DNA from: an uncultured Candidatus Saccharibacteria bacterium
GTDB lineage: Bacteria > Patescibacteriota > Saccharimonadia > Saccharimonadales > Saccharimonadaceae
Assembly: GCA_938036825.1 (NCBI GenBank)
Contig: CALHWD010000020.1
Coordinates: 26,894 to 90,893 of the forward strand
Length of the DNA: 64,000 nucleotides
Direction of reading: 5' to 3'
A model generated the notes under the pieces. It ran no database searches. It was given only the letters and a program-made list of their open reading frames with translations, and was not told the DNA's origin. A program made the position numbers and the translations under genes. Shown in pieces: positions 1 to 7,672 of this stretch; position 1 is the first letter of the stretch; each line of letters begins with the position of its first letter.

Positions 1-1
1 A

Positions 2-928
2 GCAGCAGTGCCAGCTCGACTTGTTACTGTAGTAGAGAATGGTCGAGAGCGTGCTGTGTACTCGACTGCTTCGTCTGTGCGGGAGCTGATTACTACCTCA
101 GGTATGAAGATTGATGCCTCGCATGACTCCGTTTCGCCCCACCTTGATGCGTCGCTAGCGCAGGCAGCACCAACAGTGACAATCCAGCGTGCTCGATTAG
201 TCACTGTAATAGATGGTAAGAAACGTTCTCGTGTGCTTACCGCAGCACAAACGCCGCAGGATATTGCCAAGGCGGCTGGTATGGTACTCTACCGCGAGGA
301 TAGAGTCAGTTTTCAGACACCTGGCAACATCGCACTGGACGGGCCAAGTGAGATGATGACGATTCACCGTGCACCAACACATACAGTAACGGCGGAAGAG
401 CCGATTGCATTTGCGACTGAGACAATCAAAGACAAGCAGCAGTTCATCGGTAGCAAAACAATTAAGCGAGTTGGCCAGCCAGGCATTCGCCGTTTGACCT
501 ATACAGTCGAGATGAAGGATGGTGCTGAGGTGCAACGCCGCCTAACAGCGCAAACAGTGGTAAAGCAGCCGACTGCGCAAGTAGAAGTAGTTGGGACCAA
601 GCCTAAGAATCCATTGACGAAGAGCAAGGGTGCGCATCACTTTACTGACAGCAAAGGGGTGAGCCACCGCGAGACATACTACGATTTGCCGATGAACGTT
701 GCCATGCGTAACTGTGGTGGCGGCACTTACACCATTCGCGGTGATGGGGCTAAGGTCGATAAAGACGGCTACATCCTCGTGGCGGCGAATTATAGCAACT
801 ACCCGCGCTGCTCGGTGGTTGAAACAAGCATGGGTCCAGGCAAAGTGTACGATACTGGTAGCTTTGCCACTAAACACCCACATGGCTTTGACCTCGCGAC
901 GGATTGGACGAAGGCAGACGGCAAGTAG
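2..928 (+). CDS. Secreted YabE-like protein (DUF348 repeats, G5, 3D-type C-terminus), 5' end outside window
   Basis: The frame is open to the left edge, so the N-terminus (expected signal or membrane anchor) is missing. Two ubiquitin-like DUF348 repeats are visible, each with the pattern ARLVTV..G+.R.(V/Y)..A.....I...GM, at about residues 4-60 and 62-118. A G5-type region rich in charged beta strands follows (about 130-200). The C-terminus has the layout of a 3D/double-psi beta-barrel domain and ends in GFDLATDW. Proteins of this architecture act at the cell wall, some as resuscitation-promoting-factor or YabE-like wall hydrolases. No catalytic residue can be assigned here, so an enzymatic role is inference. 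Confidence 0.8.
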   Translation, partial: AAVPARLVTVVENGRERAVYSTASSVRELITTSGMKIDASHDSVSPHLDASLAQAAPTVTIQRARLVTVIDGKKRSRVLTAAQTPQDIAKAAGMVLYREDRVSFQTPGNIALDGPSEMMTIHRAPTHTVTAEEPIAFATETIKDKQQFIGSKTIKRVGQPGIRRLTYTVEMKDGAEVQRRLTAQTVVKQPTAQVEVVGTKPKNPLTKSKGAHHFTDSKGVSHRETYYDLPMNVAMRNCGGGTYTIRGDGAKVDKDGYILVAANYSNYPRCSVVETSMGPGKVYDTGSFATKHPHGFDLATDWTKADGK

Positions 929-952
929 ATACTGCGCAGAATTCTGATATAT

Positions 953-1062
953 TTATTGTGCCGCTGCGATGGTCTTAGCGTATAGTTGTTCGAATGTCTT
1001 CTTTTTACCCTGACCTTGTCCACCAAATCGTTTGCCGCTCCGTCGACGGAAGTTCTTGCCAT
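953..1062 (-). pseudogene. Frame-broken small basic protein gene
   Basis: Reading leftwards, an ATG at 1062 sits 8 nt after a TATACT box (1071-1076), the spacing used by other genes here. After ATGGC the plausible coding frame is the one beginning AAG AAC TTC. It gives about 35 residues, very basic and glycine-rich, starting KNFRRRSGKRFGG and ending TFEQLYAKTIAAAQ before TAA at 953. The ATG is not in that frame; one extra base after ATGGC would join them into a protein of about 37 aa. As written the ATG enters an unconvincing frame that runs into the upstream gene. It may be a decayed gene or a one-base sequencing deletion. No family was recognised. Confidence 0.4.
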
Positions 1063-1070
1063 GATGTCAC

Positions 1071-1076
1071 AGTATA
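1071..1076 (-). promoter_or_regulatory. -10 box for small basic protein gene
   Basis: TATACT on the minus strand, 8 nt before the ATG at 1062. It matches the short-leader promoter style of this genome. Confidence 0.4.
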
Positions 1077-1132
1077 TTGGTTTACACAATATTATTTCAC
1101 TTTAGCTACTATTTTTTATATTTTTTCATCCC

Positions 1133-1164
1133 AACTATAGTACAAATCGATTTGTACTATAGTT
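1133..1164. repeat. 32-bp perfect palindrome without loop
   Basis: Sixteen-base arms (left arm AACTATAGTACAAATC) meet at a central ATCGAT with no spacer. It lies in a noncoding T-rich stretch between the small-gene remnant and rsmA. It is too long for a typical dimer operator by chance and has no terminator T-tract. It may be a protein-binding site, a resolution or recombination site, or a cruciform. Confidence 0.85.
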
Positions 1165-1229
1165 ACCCTGTTTTTCCCCTGTTACGGTCGGTTCTTTTTC
1201 TCTTCTTTTATATATTTATATATAATAGG

Positions 1230-1536
1230 AGAGAAATCGATATGGTTGGAGATGGATGTATAGAGATATAGGTAAAAATAGAGATAGAGAGTAGAGATAA
1301 ATAGTGAAAAGATAAAGATAAATAAAGAAATAGAAAGATAAGTAAATAGAGATAGAAATAAGAGAGTAAATAGAGATAAGTAGAGAAATATAGAGAAAGA
1401 GATATACAGATATATAGATATAGAGATGGATATAGAAATAGATAGAGAAATATGAGAGAAAGAGAGATGGTTATAAAGATATGAATAGATAAAGAAGGAG
1501 AAGATAGAATATAAGAATTATGACAAAAAGAAATTC
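1230..1536. repeat. Degenerate purine tract (GATA/AGATA-like units)
   Basis: About 300 bp in which the plus strand is almost entirely A, G and T, with cytosines nearly absent. It is built from imperfect repeats of GATA, AGATA, AAATAGA and AGAGATA. No open frame of note is present. The strand asymmetry is extreme and fits neither flanking gene. Confidence 0.8.
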
Positions 1537-1589
1537 TTCTTATAGAAGGTATCAGTCAGTTATGCAGAGTATACTATTGCTAACCCTGG

Positions 1590-1595
1590 TATAAT
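1590..1595 (+). promoter_or_regulatory. -10 box of rsmA
   Basis: TATAAT followed by AC, 6 nt before the rsmA ATG. The transcript should start at or next to the start codon. Confidence 0.65.
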
Positions 1596-1601
1596 ACAAC
1601 T

Positions 1602-2393
1602 ATGGCATTACAAAACAAAAAATCTCTAGGGCAGCATTGGCTCAAAGACCCGGATATACTAGCGGCGATTGCCGATACAGCGGCACTAACTCTTGATGAT
1701 ACAGTATTGGAGATTGGCCCGGGACTTGGCACATTGACGAGCCGACTCCTGGCCAGAGCGGGCAAAGTAACCGCGGTAGAGTACGACGCAGACCTCGCGC
1801 GTAAGCTGCCAGGGCAATTCCCTGGCAAGCAATTAACAGTCGTACATGAGGATATTCTGCAGTTTGACCTCAGCCGGCTTCCCGCTGGCTATGTCGTGGT
1901 AGCAAATGTGCCGTATTATATTACGAGCAAGATTGTCCAAAAGCTGCTGACGGCGGAGAATAAGCCGCGCCGCACAGTACTGCTGGTGCAGAAGGAGGTG
2001 GCTGAGCGAATTGCCGCTGAGCCCGGTGCAATGAGCCTATTAGGAGTGAGCGCTCAGCTCTATGCTGAGGCGAAGCAAGGCCCAGTGGTACCGCGCCAAT
2101 TCTTTGTGCCACCGCCCAAGGTAGATTCGCAGGTAGTGGTGCTTGAGACGCGCACTCAGCCTCTCGTGTCGTCAGCGGACGAAAAGGACTTCTTCCGCGT
2201 GGTGCGGGCGGGCTTTGTAGCTAAGCGCAAGAAGCTGCGCAGTGCACTTGCGGCAGGCCTTGCACTAGATAAGACAGAAATCGAGACGATACTACAGAAC
2301 GCTGGTATATCGCCAGACTGGCGGGCAGAGGATGTGTCGATTGCCCAGTGGCTACAAATTATGAATGCTTGGCGACAGCACGGCAAGCTGTAA
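1602..2393 (+). CDS. rsmA: 16S rRNA (adenine1518-N6/adenine1519-N6)-dimethyltransferase RsmA (KsgA)
   Basis: Dimethylates two adjacent adenines in the 3'-terminal helix of 16S rRNA, a late small-subunit maturation check. The N-terminal KSLGQHWL signature (residues 7-14), the SAM-binding EIGPGLGTLT motif (37-46) and the NVPYY catalytic motif near residue 100 are all present. Length (263 aa) is normal. The start is fixed by a TATAAT box 6 nt upstream and by the family's usual N-terminus. The 3' end overlaps the convergent phosphatase-like gene by 35 bp, so the two transcripts are antisense at their ends. The assignment is firm. Confidence 0.96.
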   Translation: MALQNKKSLGQHWLKDPDILAAIADTAALTLDDTVLEIGPGLGTLTSRLLARAGKVTAVEYDADLARKLPGQFPGKQLTVVHEDILQFDLSRLPAGYVVVANVPYYITSKIVQKLLTAENKPRRTVLLVQKEVAERIAAEPGAMSLLGVSAQLYAEAKQGPVVPRQFFVPPPKVDSQVVVLETRTQPLVSSADEKDFFRVVRAGFVAKRKKLRSALAAGLALDKTEIETILQNAGISPDWRAEDVSIAQWLQIMNAWRQHGKL

Positions 2394-3159
2394 TGAGTGT
2401 ATGCTTGATAGAGTCAGTACGAGCAAAAATATAGCCTGGTGAATCTATTGTCCATGGTGAACCATCTAATGCGCACACAGCACAGCCGAGCTGTTGTGTA
2501 AGAAAAGAGCTTGCACAGACGTCCCAGGGGTTTGTTTGAATATTGATAATGCCATCGAGCCTCCCCAGAGCAACAAACAGGCTTGCAAGTGAACTATTGA
2601 GTGATAGAAGCATATAGTCTGTATGCTGCTGTAGATATGAAATAATCTGAATATGCTTTTGTTTCATGGCTAGTGGCAATTTGGCGGTCGTGCCAAGATC
2701 GACATCGATGGTTGTTCCAGGTAGCGCCGGAGTAGGAACGAATGGTTGGTTACCTTCAAACACACCAGCACCAACTGACCAGTAATAGTTGCTATCCATA
2801 AAATTAATCACACAGCTTGCAACCAAGTGACCGTTGATTGCAAGTGCAATGTTAGTGCAGTACAGATAGATATGACGGCTAAGATTGTTCGTTCCGCATA
2901 ATGGATCAATAATCCAGACACGTCCATTGCCTATTGTAGTGTCTGTATGCTCTTCTTCACTGAGGATTTTATCGCTCGGAAAATATTGATGAATCGTTTT
3001 GACTATCTGCCGCTCAATGGCGATATCTAAGTCGGTCGTTGTATCATTGGGGTGTGCTTTAATGGTGTAGATATGATTGGCTTGATGGGTGGATTGATGT
3101 ATTGCTAAAATCTCTGGTGCAATAACTGAAAAAAATGTTGCTTCACGATGAAATGACAT
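2359..3159 (-). CDS. Inositol monophosphatase family protein with altered metal motif
   Basis: A 266-aa protein of the Mg-dependent IMPase/FBPase fold. The acidic SEEE motif (67-70), motif A around WIIDP (82-86) and motif B around PWDV (211-214) are recognisable. Motif A normally reads DPxDGT; here it is D85-P-L-C88-G-T, so the second metal-binding aspartate is a cysteine (codon TGC). The other ligands (E69/E70, D85, D213) remain. Family members hydrolyse inositol phosphates, PAP or sugar phosphates; the substrate cannot be told here and activity may be reduced or changed. It is divergent from the next gene, with 14 bp between start codons, and overlaps rsmA at the 3' end. Confidence 0.85.
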   Translation of the reverse strand: MSFHREATFFSVIAPEILAIHQSTHQANHIYTIKAHPNDTTTDLDIAIERQIVKTIHQYFPSDKILSEEEHTDTTIGNGRVWIIDPLCGTNNLSRHIYLYCTNIALAINGHLVASCVINFMDSNYYWSVGAGVFEGNQPFVPTPALPGTTIDVDLGTTAKLPLAMKQKHIQIISYLQQHTDYMLLSLNSSLASLFVALGRLDGIINIQTNPWDVCASSFLTQQLGCAVCALDGSPWTIDSPGYIFARTDSIKHTLITACRAVAKHS

Positions 3160-3173
3160 GATATATAGTATAT
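3160..3173. promoter_or_regulatory. Overlapping divergent -10 boxes in a 14-bp spacer
   Basis: Minus-strand TATACT (3167-3172) and plus-strand TATAGT (3164-3169) overlap within the 14 bp separating two start codons. The -35 region of each promoter must lie inside the neighbouring coding sequence. Confidence 0.55.
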
Positions 3174-3917
3174 ATGATTAGACAAGATCAGCCTACTTGC
3201 TTTCCGTCAGAACTCCTCGTTAGCGTGTCATCGCGTAGTGATGGCACAATGCTCGACCGCACACTGGGTGAAACACATCACTCGCAGGTGGTGGCACACC
3301 GACAGGCCTTTTGCCAGGCGAGTGGGGCTGCGTATGCAGACGTGGTGTATCAGCGGGTTGTCTATGGCGCAGGCCGCAGCTATGCCCAGCTCTGCGAGGT
3401 CGATAGCGGCGCAACGACTCGCCCCACTGCGGAGGTGGTAGCCGACGGCCTCGTAACGCGTTCGCCTGGGGTGGGGCTGCTGTTGCCGGTGGCCGATTGT
3501 GTGGCGACGGTGCTGTATGATCCGGTGCAGCGGGTGCTCGCGCTATTGCATCTGGGGCGGCATTCGACACTCTCGCCACTGCTTGTCCGGACAATTGATC
3601 GCCTCGTCCACGAAGGCTCTCGGGTGGAGGATATCATTGTCTGGATGAGCCCGAGCGCGCAGCGGCAGAGCTATGTGATGCAGTATTTTGACCAGGCAGC
3701 CGACCGAGCTTGGCATCCCTTTTGCTCGCACGACGCTGATGGTATCCATCTTGACCTGCCGGGCTTTAATGCTGCTGCGTGCCAGCGCGCGGGCATTGCG
3801 CCGCACAATATCCACATCTCGCAGATTGATACAGTAACGAGCCCCGAGTACTTCTCGCACACAGCGGGTGACACTGGTGGGCGGTTTGCGGTGCTAGCAA
3901 TGATGCGAGAAAAGTAA
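3174..3917 (+). CDS. pgeF: YfiH/PgeF family protein (purine nucleoside phosphorylase / laccase-domain)
   Basis: A 247-aa member of the Cu-oxidase_4/YfiH family. Homologues act as purine nucleoside phosphorylase/adenosine deaminase, or clear mis-incorporated amino acids from peptidoglycan precursors. The SSRSDG segment near the start corresponds to the family's TTRxGG. The active-site cysteine is in VADCVATVLYDP, the histidine in the ALLHLGRHS segment (usually AHAGWRG), and the C-terminal half keeps the SPEYFSHT...GRFAVLAM pattern. The start at 3174 is supported by the TTRxGG-like alignment and a TATAGT box just upstream. Substrate is unknown. Confidence 0.85.
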   Translation: MIRQDQPTCFPSELLVSVSSRSDGTMLDRTLGETHHSQVVAHRQAFCQASGAAYADVVYQRVVYGAGRSYAQLCEVDSGATTRPTAEVVADGLVTRSPGVGLLLPVADCVATVLYDPVQRVLALLHLGRHSTLSPLLVRTIDRLVHEGSRVEDIIVWMSPSAQRQSYVMQYFDQAADRAWHPFCSHDADGIHLDLPGFNAAACQRAGIAPHNIHISQIDTVTSPEYFSHTAGDTGGRFAVLAMMREK

Positions 3918-4077
3918 CGGCAATCCGCAGATAGCCGAACGTCAAACTTCTCCGCGGTGTAGCTGCGTCGGCTACTCCCATATACCTTGCAATATATAAT
4001 TACATCAGCTATTCTGTGATAAGAAAAGGTTTGCCCATCAATCGGCTGTGGGTGGATACAAGAGAAGGAGTATGATC

Positions 4078-4740
4078 ATGGGATGGTTCAAAAATTCGTT
4101 TGGCATTGGGGCTGGTGTAACGCTGGGAGATATGGCAGCTCAGACTGGTGTGGCTATGGCAGTTGATATTATTGATGGATCGACTAAGAAGCTGCAGGAT
4201 GACTATCGCATAGAGCATTTTGACCCAATTGTCCGCGACGATATTTCGCACATTATTGCACGAAGCGCACTGAGTGAGATGTCATATCCCTTTCCTACCG
4301 AGCTTGATTCCAATGCGAAGACCGCGCAGCAGCCAGGGGAGAGAAACAGCTTCGTGCGGCGGCACAAGATCGCCGTCGGTATAACTGGTGCGCTTGTCCT
4401 GGTGGCAATATGCAACCCCAAGCAAAGCGCCATCGTATTGCTTATTGGGCTGTGGCTGCTGATTGTTGCCGTCGGTATCACCATATTCAAAAAAGCAAGC
4501 CGCACTGCCACAGGCATGATGGTTGGTGCACTCAGTGCGCCAAAGCAGCAGCTTATCAAGGATGGCCAGCAGTATTGGCGTATTCGCGAATATGTGCGCC
4601 AAGCCCTGGCTGCATCTGAGCTCAGCCCACAAGATGCTGTGCTAAAGCTTAGTCGCACCCAACTTGGGCAGCAATTCCCAGATACAGTGGAAGAGATCGA
4701 GGCAAACGCCTTTTACTACAAGCAAAAACTGCAGCAATAA
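4078..4740 (+). CDS. Small membrane protein of unknown function
   Basis: I do not recognise a family. The start at 4078 is chosen because GAAGGAG (4064-4070) lies 7 nt before this ATG; upstream GTG and ATG codons in frame are worse placed. The 220-aa product has a glycine-rich N-terminus (GWFKNSFGIGAGVTLGD), a polar middle, two adjacent membrane spans at about 98-115 and 120-140 around NPKQ, and a helical C-terminal domain of about 70 residues. The C-terminal segment (QDAVLKLSRTQLG) resembles small helical packing motifs but nothing can be assigned. A cupin gene follows 20 bp downstream with its own Shine-Dalgarno, suggesting co-transcription. Confidence 0.7.
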   Translation: MGWFKNSFGIGAGVTLGDMAAQTGVAMAVDIIDGSTKKLQDDYRIEHFDPIVRDDISHIIARSALSEMSYPFPTELDSNAKTAQQPGERNSFVRRHKIAVGITGALVLVAICNPKQSAIVLLIGLWLLIVAVGITIFKKASRTATGMMVGALSAPKQQLIKDGQQYWRIREYVRQALAASELSPQDAVLKLSRTQLGQQFPDTVEEIEANAFYYKQKLQQ

Positions 4741-4760
4741 GCGAATAAAAGGAGCAACCC

Positions 4761-5108
4761 ATGCGCATTATCAAACGTCCAGCAACCACCATCCCTAAAG
4801 AATCTGCCCACGGCGGCAGTGGAGCACGCAAAGTCTATGTGTCGGCTGAGTACGCCACAAGCCCATATTGCGAGGCGATCACCCATGGTTGGCTGCCTGC
4901 AGGCGCGACCTTTGACTGGCATGACCACCCCGGTGTCGAGGAAACGATGATTGTCCTCAAGGGCAGTGGTGAGGTGTCTGACGCAGATGGTACATACACC
5001 TACAATCCAGGCGACGTCTTTATTTTCCCACCCGATACGCAGCACAAGATCCACAACCCAGGGCCAGACGAACATGAGATGATATTCGTGCGTATCACGG
5101 GGAAGTAG
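4761..5108 (+). CDS. Small cupin-domain protein
   Basis: A single-domain cupin of 115 aa. Motif 1 is visible as WHDHPGVEETMIVLKGSG (His, His, Glu metal ligands) and motif 2 as PGDVFIFPPDTQHKI (His). All four usual metal ligands appear present, so a metal-binding beta barrel is likely. Cupins of this size include isomerases, dioxygenases and sensor-like proteins; the substrate is unknown. GGAG (4751-4754) precedes the ATG. Its stop codon is directly adjacent to the stop of the convergent transporter gene. Confidence 0.85.
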   Translation: MRIIKRPATTIPKESAHGGSGARKVYVSAEYATSPYCEAITHGWLPAGATFDWHDHPGVEETMIVLKGSGEVSDADGTYTYNPGDVFIFPPDTQHKIHNPGPDEHEMIFVRITGK

Positions 5109-5951
5109 TTATTTCCACACGATACAGGCAAGACCGAGTGTCGCTAGCGTCGTCGCGAGGATCTTTTGTCGTGGGTGATCACGCTCACCAAGCAATAATG
5201 CTCCGAGTATCATGATGATAATAACCCCAGTCCCAGAAATGAAACTCGTGATGCTCACTAGCCCTGTACTAAGGGCAAGCACAAAACAATGTGCAGACAA
5301 AGCCCGAAATGTCATGAGCAGATAGGTCTTCTTTTGACAAAAGAGCTGACGATCAATTGGTCGTTTGAGCACCAGAACAATACCCCACAGAAGCGGTGTT
5401 GCGATATATGCCATAAGTGTCATATAGGTAACGTAGCCAACAGAAGTCACAAGCTTTTTCTCAACAATGTTCAAACAGGCAATTGTCATAGCGCAGCTCA
5501 CAGCCCACGCAACACCAGCTCGGGTGGTCTTGCGTGATCCTCGCTGACGAATGATGAAGGCAGCCATGAAGATAAGCCCACCACCAACAATTTGGAGAAA
5601 CGAGACATATTCTCCAAGGAGAATGACACCAAGGATGGTCACAAAGAGTAGCCGTACATTATACAAAACCGAATGGACACCTGCCTCGAGACGCTGCAAT
5701 GACAGCGTATTGGTAATATGGAGCGCTATGGTGAGACTTAACGCCAGACACAAGAGGAAACCTACCTCATCAGTCATAGCACTGAGATGAAGTGGTACGA
5801 ACCACGATACAATAATAATCGGGAGAGCAATACCTGTCTGCATGAGTGCAGCCTGCACCCAAGGATCGGCGCGTCGACTCAGTGAGCGGCGCAGCACCAG
5901 ATTGTACCCGACAAGCCCAACGAGATGGAGAATAAGGAAACTATACCACAT
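5109..5951 (-). CDS. EamA/DMT-superfamily transporter
   Basis: A 280-aa integral membrane protein with about ten hydrophobic spans in two five-helix halves, the length and layout of drug/metabolite transporters (10-TM EamA type). It starts directly with a hydrophobic helix and has short loops. The most conserved EamA features lie in helices 3-4 and 8-9, for example the FLQIVGGGLIFMAAF segment. It is the last gene of a leftward operon, starting 3 bp after the stop of the upstream unknown gene, so it may export something linked to the regulators upstream. Substrate cannot be predicted. Confidence 0.85.
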   Translation of the reverse strand: MWYSFLILHLVGLVGYNLVLRRSLSRRADPWVQAALMQTGIALPIIIVSWFVPLHLSAMTDEVGFLLCLALSLTIALHITNTLSLQRLEAGVHSVLYNVRLLFVTILGVILLGEYVSFLQIVGGGLIFMAAFIIRQRGSRKTTRAGVAWAVSCAMTIACLNIVEKKLVTSVGYVTYMTLMAYIATPLLWGIVLVLKRPIDRQLFCQKKTYLLMTFRALSAHCFVLALSTGLVSITSFISGTGVIIIMILGALLLGERDHPRQKILATTLATLGLACIVWK

Positions 5952-5954
5952 AAG

Positions 5955-6563
5955 TTAGTGATGTTCTGGCCGATTCCTTAACTGCTTCAATGTTGTGTAT
6001 AAATCCAGCGGTGTTAGCGCATGAGGCGGCCGTTGGTCCTTCTGAGATACCTCTGGTTGATGGCTATTGTTGGGCAGAGATGCGACGCTCAGCGGGCTAC
6101 GAAGCCAGCGCACGTACTGGGCAAGCGACTCAGCGGCGTAGCGCAAATCGACAATCTCGGGGTCGGAATAGAACTCGATGCTATCAGGCCCAATCTCAGT
6201 AATCAGACCAGCGACGGGTGTGTAAAACGTTACATCTGGGTTGCGTGGGCAGGTAGGCATCGTCGCAAGCGTGCCACTACAGCGCGATATATCAACGAGG
6301 AGATGTTCCGCAATAGTCGTCTGTGATTCGTGCGCAGGAGGAATATGTGGTACTCGGTTGATGACAACCCGATTGGCGAGCTGTGGTGGTAATTGATATG
6401 CAATATCACCACGCGCCGGTAGCGGTATAACTGGTGTTTTGTTTGCAGCATAGAGGACGCGATCTGGGTTGATTGCGAGGCCAGCCAGTGGCATTGTTGC
6501 CGCCTGATCTGGTAGCAGCGTTTCGACAGTAGGCGTGAGGTGGTCGGGAAGTCGTACAGCCAT
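5955..6563 (-). CDS. Protein of unknown function in HTH-regulator operon
   Basis: I recognise no domain. The 202-aa product starting MAVRLPDHL is chosen over longer in-frame starts because it follows the upstream regulator gene by 25 bp, whereas a longer start would overlap it heavily. The protein is proline-rich with no membrane segment. The middle (YTPVAGLITEIGPDSIEFYSDPEIVDLRYA) looks like a small beta-rich domain, and the C-terminus after about residue 165 looks disordered. It lies between two helix-turn-helix regulators and a DMT transporter on the same strand. Function unknown. Confidence 0.6.
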   Translation of the reverse strand: MAVRLPDHLTPTVETLLPDQAATMPLAGLAINPDRVLYAANKTPVIPLPARGDIAYQLPPQLANRVVINRVPHIPPAHESQTTIAEHLLVDISRCSGTLATMPTCPRNPDVTFYTPVAGLITEIGPDSIEFYSDPEIVDLRYAAESLAQYVRWLRSPLSVASLPNNSHQPEVSQKDQRPPHALTPLDLYTTLKQLRNRPEHH

Positions 6564-6588
6564 GATAAATACTATTGTACCATCGTTT

Positions 6589-7620
6589 CTATTGGGCGCG
6601 TGAGAATTGATCGCTCGATGACGCAATCGATTGACCGATTGTGTCTTCTGGCACTTCATACCCCTTCTCACGGAGGTGCTCGATAATGCGCTCTTGCTCG
6701 CGTGGTGTATAGTGTATGCCCGAGCGGCTGCCGCGGGCTTTGCGGCGGACGCCAACAAGCATATCGTCTGCTTCTGCCATGTCGTTGAGTGCTGTAATAG
6801 CACGTCGCACGGTCATGTGGTGCAGACCAAGCTGCTTGGCGAGTTCGGTAACACTAAGCTCGCCTTCTTGTGGTGAGGGCAGGTCAAGCAGACCCTGCTC
6901 TCTCAGGTAGTCTGCAATGATGCCAGCTTGGCGCGACGTATAGAGCCTATGTATTGTATCCCTGCGAGCGGCTATAGCAACAGTACCAATTGCTGCAGCA
7001 ACCTCGGGGTTTTCCGTAGCGTGCTCTATTGTCCGCCATGAGACACCAAGGTCTCGTGCAATGCTGTGGATGGTTCGCTTGCGAGGGCGAAGTTGGCGCG
7101 GCGGCGTATTATCGGCCTGTGCGGCTGCAATGCGTTGATGTACGTCAGCAATTGGGCTTGTGAGTGCATCGCATATATTCGAGGCAAAGTGACGTTCTGT
7201 TGGCAGGGTAATGCCATGGGCGGTATCTTTCGTAACAAGCACCGCTAGTTCATCCTTGGTGTATGTGTGGAGTGGTTGGCGATCACCTGCATTATGGTTC
7301 CTAAGGGGGTCTTCTTTCTCCAGAGCTGGGTCAAAGACAAAAGCGACCTCTGAGTAGGTGATGATGGTACGAGCGGGTTGGGTGTCGTGTGGCCGGATAT
7401 TTGTGATAAAGCGAAGAGGTGGCGGCTGGTCTGTATAGCCTCTTCTTGGTTCTGTTTTGCTTTGCGATATATACACCTGGGCTGGGTCACCAACAGAAAG
7501 GCCGATATCGTTCTCAAGCAAGAAGCAAAGAAGTTTATGTAAATCATTGAGTTTTTCTGCTTGAGTAGTATATCTGTCGTATATCTCGGGTGATTGTGTT
7601 GGTTGCTGGGGTGTTTCCAT
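6589..7620 (-). CDS. Multi-helix-turn-helix DNA-binding protein (paralogue 2)
   Basis: A 343-aa protein with at least two helix-turn-helix segments: IHSIARDLGVSWRTIEHAT and LSVTELAKQLGLHHMTVRRAITAL. A third possible unit near the C-terminus is preceded by SGIHYTPREQERIIEHLREKGY. It aligns along its length with the upstream gene at 7673-8833, including the N-terminal LLxFLLxNDxG segment and the DALTxPIxDxxxRI block, so the two are tandem duplicates. The start MET-Thr-Pro at 7620 is chosen with GGTGGTAGGT just upstream; an ATG at 7632 is also possible. Likely a transcription factor; target unknown. Confidence 0.72.
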   Translation of the reverse strand: METPQQPTQSPEIYDRYTTQAEKLNDLHKLLCFLLENDIGLSVGDPAQVYISQSKTEPRRGYTDQPPPLRFITNIRPHDTQPARTIITYSEVAFVFDPALEKEDPLRNHNAGDRQPLHTYTKDELAVLVTKDTAHGITLPTERHFASNICDALTSPIADVHQRIAAAQADNTPPRQLRPRKRTIHSIARDLGVSWRTIEHATENPEVAAAIGTVAIAARRDTIHRLYTSRQAGIIADYLREQGLLDLPSPQEGELSVTELAKQLGLHHMTVRRAITALNDMAEADDMLVGVRRKARGSRSGIHYTPREQERIIEHLREKGYEVPEDTIGQSIASSSDQFSRAQ

Positions 7621-7672
7621 ACCTACCACCATACTATAATGCAATCGTTTGTTGCAAACACTTAAGTATAAG

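Larger units (their letters stand above)
929..1601. other. 670-bp intergenic region
   Basis: No intact gene is visible. From left to right it holds the broken small gene (minus strand), a T-rich stretch, the 32-bp palindrome, a pyrimidine-rich segment (about 1165-1210), then a long purine-only tract and the rsmA promoter. No DnaA-box cluster, tRNA or transposon end was recognised. Confidence 0.7.
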
